Positions 5,980 through 7,109 of a stretch of DNA of 7,109 bases are shown piece after piece. Positions within the stretch are counted from its first letter, which is position 1, and each line of letters opens with the position of its first letter. The notes beneath the pieces were generated by a model. It searched no databases. It saw nothing but the letters and a program-made list of their open reading frames with translations, and was not told where the DNA came from. A program made the translations under genes and the position numbers. The stretch is from CAYMUN01 sp964440265 (GTDB taxonomy: Bacteria > Patescibacteriota > Saccharimonadia > Saccharimonadales > UBA4665), in contig CAYTRU010000055.1 of assembly GCA_964440265.1 (NCBI GenBank), positions 1 to 7,109 on the forward strand, read 5' to 3'.

Positions 5980-5985
5980 CTCAGT

Positions 5986-5991
5986 ATTGTA
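5986..5991 (-). promoter_or_regulatory. -10 box of the kinase-like gene
   Basis: TACAAT on the minus strand lies 6 bases before the ATG at 5979, so the start codon would fall at about +1. No good -35 is visible 16-18 bases upstream. The absence of any Shine-Dalgarno sequence before this ATG supports leaderless initiation. Confidence 0.5.
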
Positions 5992-6005
5992 CGCTACTCA
6001 AAAAA

Positions 6006-6050
6006 TTACCGTCGGCACGCAGTGAAAATTATCACTGAGCCGGTACGTAA
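6006..6050. repeat. Imperfect long hairpin / operator-like dyad in divergent gap
   Basis: CAGTGA (6020-6025) and TCACTG (6032-6037) are a perfect dyad with a 6-base AT spacer. Outer arms CGGC (6013-6016)/GCCG (6039-6042) and TTAC (6006-6009)/GTAA (6047-6050) extend it with internal mismatches. It lies between the kinase-like gene and the divergent 50-residue gene, overlapping the expected -35 region of the latter. There is no T-run on either side, so a regulator site is more likely than a terminator. Confidence 0.4.
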
Positions 6051-6057
6051 GCCCGCC

Positions 6058-6063
6058 TATAGT
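6058..6063 (+). promoter_or_regulatory. Probable -10 of the small charged-protein gene
   Basis: TATAGT lies 31 bases upstream of the ATG at 6095. The -35 candidate 17 bases upstream (CTGAGC) is poor and overlaps the dyad at 6020-6037, consistent with activator or repressor control. This gene, unlike its neighbours, has a normal 5' leader and ribosome site. Confidence 0.4.
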
Positions 6064-6094
6064 ACTGCTTGTTATGTAAGTGAAAGGGGGCATT

Positions 6095-6247
6095 ATGGGC
6101 TACATGAACGATCTGCAAAACCGTATTGATCAGGAAAAAGCTCGGGCCAAGCAGAAAAAGCTCGAGGAAGAAGTCAAAAGAGCCCAGCAAGCCGCCGAAA
6201 AAGCCAAAGCTTCACAACGTGACCGTTCAAGCGTACTGTTGTTTTAG
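6095..6247 (+). CDS. 50-residue charged helical protein, function unknown
   Basis: I do not recognise it. The 50 residues are dominated by Lys, Glu, Arg, Gln and Ala. Residues 5-42 should form one long amphipathic or coiled-coil helix (DLQNRIDQEKARAKQKKLEE, then EVKRAQQAAEKAKAS), followed by a short tail ending in hydrophobic SVLLF. No Cys, no signal peptide and no membrane span are present. A strong ribosome site, AAAGGGGG, lies 4 bases before the ATG, and a TATAGT box lies upstream, so the ORF is very likely translated despite its size. It is a single gene, divergent from the kinase-like gene and convergent with the transporter. The hydrophobic C-terminus might act as a contact or degradation signal; a role as a nucleic-acid- or envelope-associated small protein is speculation. 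Confidence 0.75.
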   Translation: MGYMNDLQNRIDQEKARAKQKKLEEEVKRAQQAAEKAKASQRDRSSVLLF

Positions 6248-6295
6248 TCTGAAATTCCGGTGATTTAAGGGCTACACTATCCTGGACGCACCAGT

Positions 6296-7030
6296 TTAAG
6301 CCATCGCAGCCTTCACGATTAGCAAGACGGCTGATCCTGCCAAGACAGCATAAAAACCTAGTCTGTAATATACGTCATTGACGTTAGTATGAAGCCGTTG
6401 TCCCAGCACTATAGCCAGCAGAAAAAGTGGGAATGTAACCAATGCTAAATGCAAGAGGTGTGGTGTAAATAAATGTTTTGGGATCACGATAGCTAACCTT
6501 ACTAAACTCGTTATAAAGAATAGATAGATAAGTGTCGCGCGTAACACTAATTTACCAGGCGTTGCCACAGATAAGTACATCGTCAAAACCGGGCCACCAG
6601 TGCCGATTAAGCCTTGCAGTAATCCCCCTCCCAGACCGGCAGTCGTGCTTGCTACTACCCTGTGCTTATCACCCACTGTAAACCCATTAAGCCAAATCAT
6701 CTTCACTAAGAATACGAGTATGGCGATTGCTAAAAAGAACTGTAAAAAGATTAGATTAGCCTCAGACAGTAAAAGGGTACCGACGATAGTACCCGGTATC
6801 ACACTAAACGTCATCGGTTTCGCTGCCTTCCAATCAATCAGCCGATAAGACTTCCAGATGAGTAGACCCATGCACAGCTGAAACGCGAGAACCAAAGTCA
6901 CCGCATCACGCACACTCAGCATTAGGCTAAGTAGTGGAATCGAGATGAGTCCACCGCCAAAACCAAGAATCGATTCTCCAAAAAAGGCGACTGCAATGAT
7001 AATGGGAGCCGAGATATCGAGTGCCTGCAT
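6296..7030 (-). CDS. TSUP family (TauE/SafE) membrane transporter
   Basis: A 244-residue integral membrane protein with about seven or eight hydrophobic spans. It shows the internal duplication of this family: GFGGGLISIPLL early in the first half (residues 23-34) and GLGGGLLQGLIGTGGPVL at the start of the second half (132-149). Members move small anions such as sulfite, sulfoacetate, sulfonates or sulfide-derived compounds, usually as exporters; nothing here fixes the substrate because no sulfur-metabolism gene is nearby. Length is normal for the family (about 240-270). The start ATG at 7030 has no Shine-Dalgarno sequence; a TATACT box (7043-7038) ends 7 bases before it, pointing to leaderless transcription. 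The gene lies 29 bases downstream of tRNA-Pro on the same strand, so readthrough from the tRNA promoter is also possible. Confidence 0.9.
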   Translation of the reverse strand: MQALDISAPIIIAVAFFGESILGFGGGLISIPLLSLMLSVRDAVTLVLAFQLCMGLLIWKSYRLIDWKAAKPMTFSVIPGTIVGTLLLSEANLIFLQFFLAIAILVFLVKMIWLNGFTVGDKHRVVASTTAGLGGGLLQGLIGTGGPVLTMYLSVATPGKLVLRATLIYLFFITSLVRLAIVIPKHLFTPHLLHLALVTFPLFLLAIVLGQRLHTNVNDVYYRLGFYAVLAGSAVLLIVKAAMA

Positions 7031-7037
7031 AGCCTAA

Positions 7038-7043
7038 AGTATA
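7038..7043 (-). promoter_or_regulatory. -10 box of the TSUP transporter gene
   Basis: TATACT on the minus strand is followed by 7 bases and then ATG. A -35 at 17 bases would fall at the 3' end of the tRNA gene (CCGACC), only a weak match to TTGACA. Confidence 0.55.
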
Positions 7044-7059
7044 GACCAACTTCGAAAAA

Positions 7060-7109
7060 TGGTCGGGGTGGCGGGATTTGAACCCACGACCTCCGCGTCC
7101 CGAACGCGG
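7060..7109 (-). tRNA. tRNA-Pro (anticodon CGG), 5' half cut by window edge
   Basis: Tip positions 27-76 of a tRNA are present on the minus strand. The anticodon stem CCGCG/CGCGG encloses the loop TTCGGGA, with CGG at positions 34-36, which reads the proline codon CCG. Then come variable AGGTC, T-stem GTGGG with loop TTCAAAT and CCCGC, the acceptor 3' strand CACCCCG, discriminator A, and an encoded CCA. All stems pair (one T-G wobble in the T-stem). The D arm and 5' acceptor strand lie beyond the right edge. Confidence 0.96.

Noticed and set aside
5872..6129. Plus-strand ORF of 85 codons over the 5' end of the kinase-like gene
   Set aside because: It overlaps the kinase-like coding start and the 50-residue gene in another frame; the composition looks non-coding.
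6280..6300. CTGG/CCAG hairpin between the 50-residue gene and the transporter
   Set aside because: Only 4 base pairs and no proper T-tract on either strand.
1..7109. Mobile element, CRISPR array or alternative genetic code
   Set aside because: No transposase, no terminal or direct repeat array was seen; conserved genes read intact with UGA unused as a sense codon.

Overview
This 7.1 kb bacterial window (roughly 48% GC by eye) is densely packed with genes. Most are on the minus strand. It contains a branched-chain amino acid operon (ilvB-ilvN-ilvC, with ilvC cut by the left edge), a small unrecognised membrane protein, a divergent heavy-metal-type P-type ATPase, a dolichol/phytol kinase-like membrane protein, a 50-residue charged helical protein, a TSUP (TauE/SafE) transporter, and the 3' part of a tRNA-Pro(CGG) cut by the right edge. 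All genes read through with the standard bacterial code. The lineage cannot be fixed from the sequence. Short genes, tight spacing, promoters sitting almost on start codons and this gene mix fit a streamlined genome of the Patescibacteria/Saccharibacteria kind or an actinobacteria-like relative; this is inference only. The IlvC sequence resembles the form I associate with Bacteroidetes and several uncultured phyla, rather than the gamma-proteobacterial or Bacillus form.

Left part (1-3010, minus strand). ilvB, ilvN and ilvC encode the acetohydroxyacid synthase catalytic subunit, its ACT-domain regulatory subunit and ketol-acid reductoisomerase, the first two steps of valine/leucine/isoleucine synthesis. 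The most informative part is the 234-base leader upstream of ilvB. It has a strong promoter (TTGACA, 17-base spacer, TAACCT). A previously uncalled leader-peptide ORF begins only 7 bases after the -10 and carries the run Leu-Val-Val-Leu-Leu-Val-Leu. It is followed by an intrinsic terminator just before ilvB and by a segment able to pair with the terminator's 5' arm as an antiterminator. This is the layout of classical ribosome-mediated transcription attenuation, here apparently with a leaderless leader peptide.

Middle part (3052-5366). A 124-residue membrane protein (minus) and the P-type ATPase (plus) diverge from a ~100-base region. That region holds overlapping promoters and a perfect 10-base inverted repeat, suggesting shared control. 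The ATPase lacks an N-terminal metal-binding domain and has TPCP instead of CPC in the transport helix, so its ion is uncertain.

Right part (5356-7109). The kinase-like gene converges on the ATPase with an 11-base overlap of the coding ends. It diverges from the 50-residue charged protein across a hairpin-containing intergenic region. The TSUP transporter lies immediately downstream of tRNA-Pro. The kinase-like gene and the transporter each have a TANNNT -10 box only 6-7 bases before ATG, so leaderless transcription looks recurrent in this genome.
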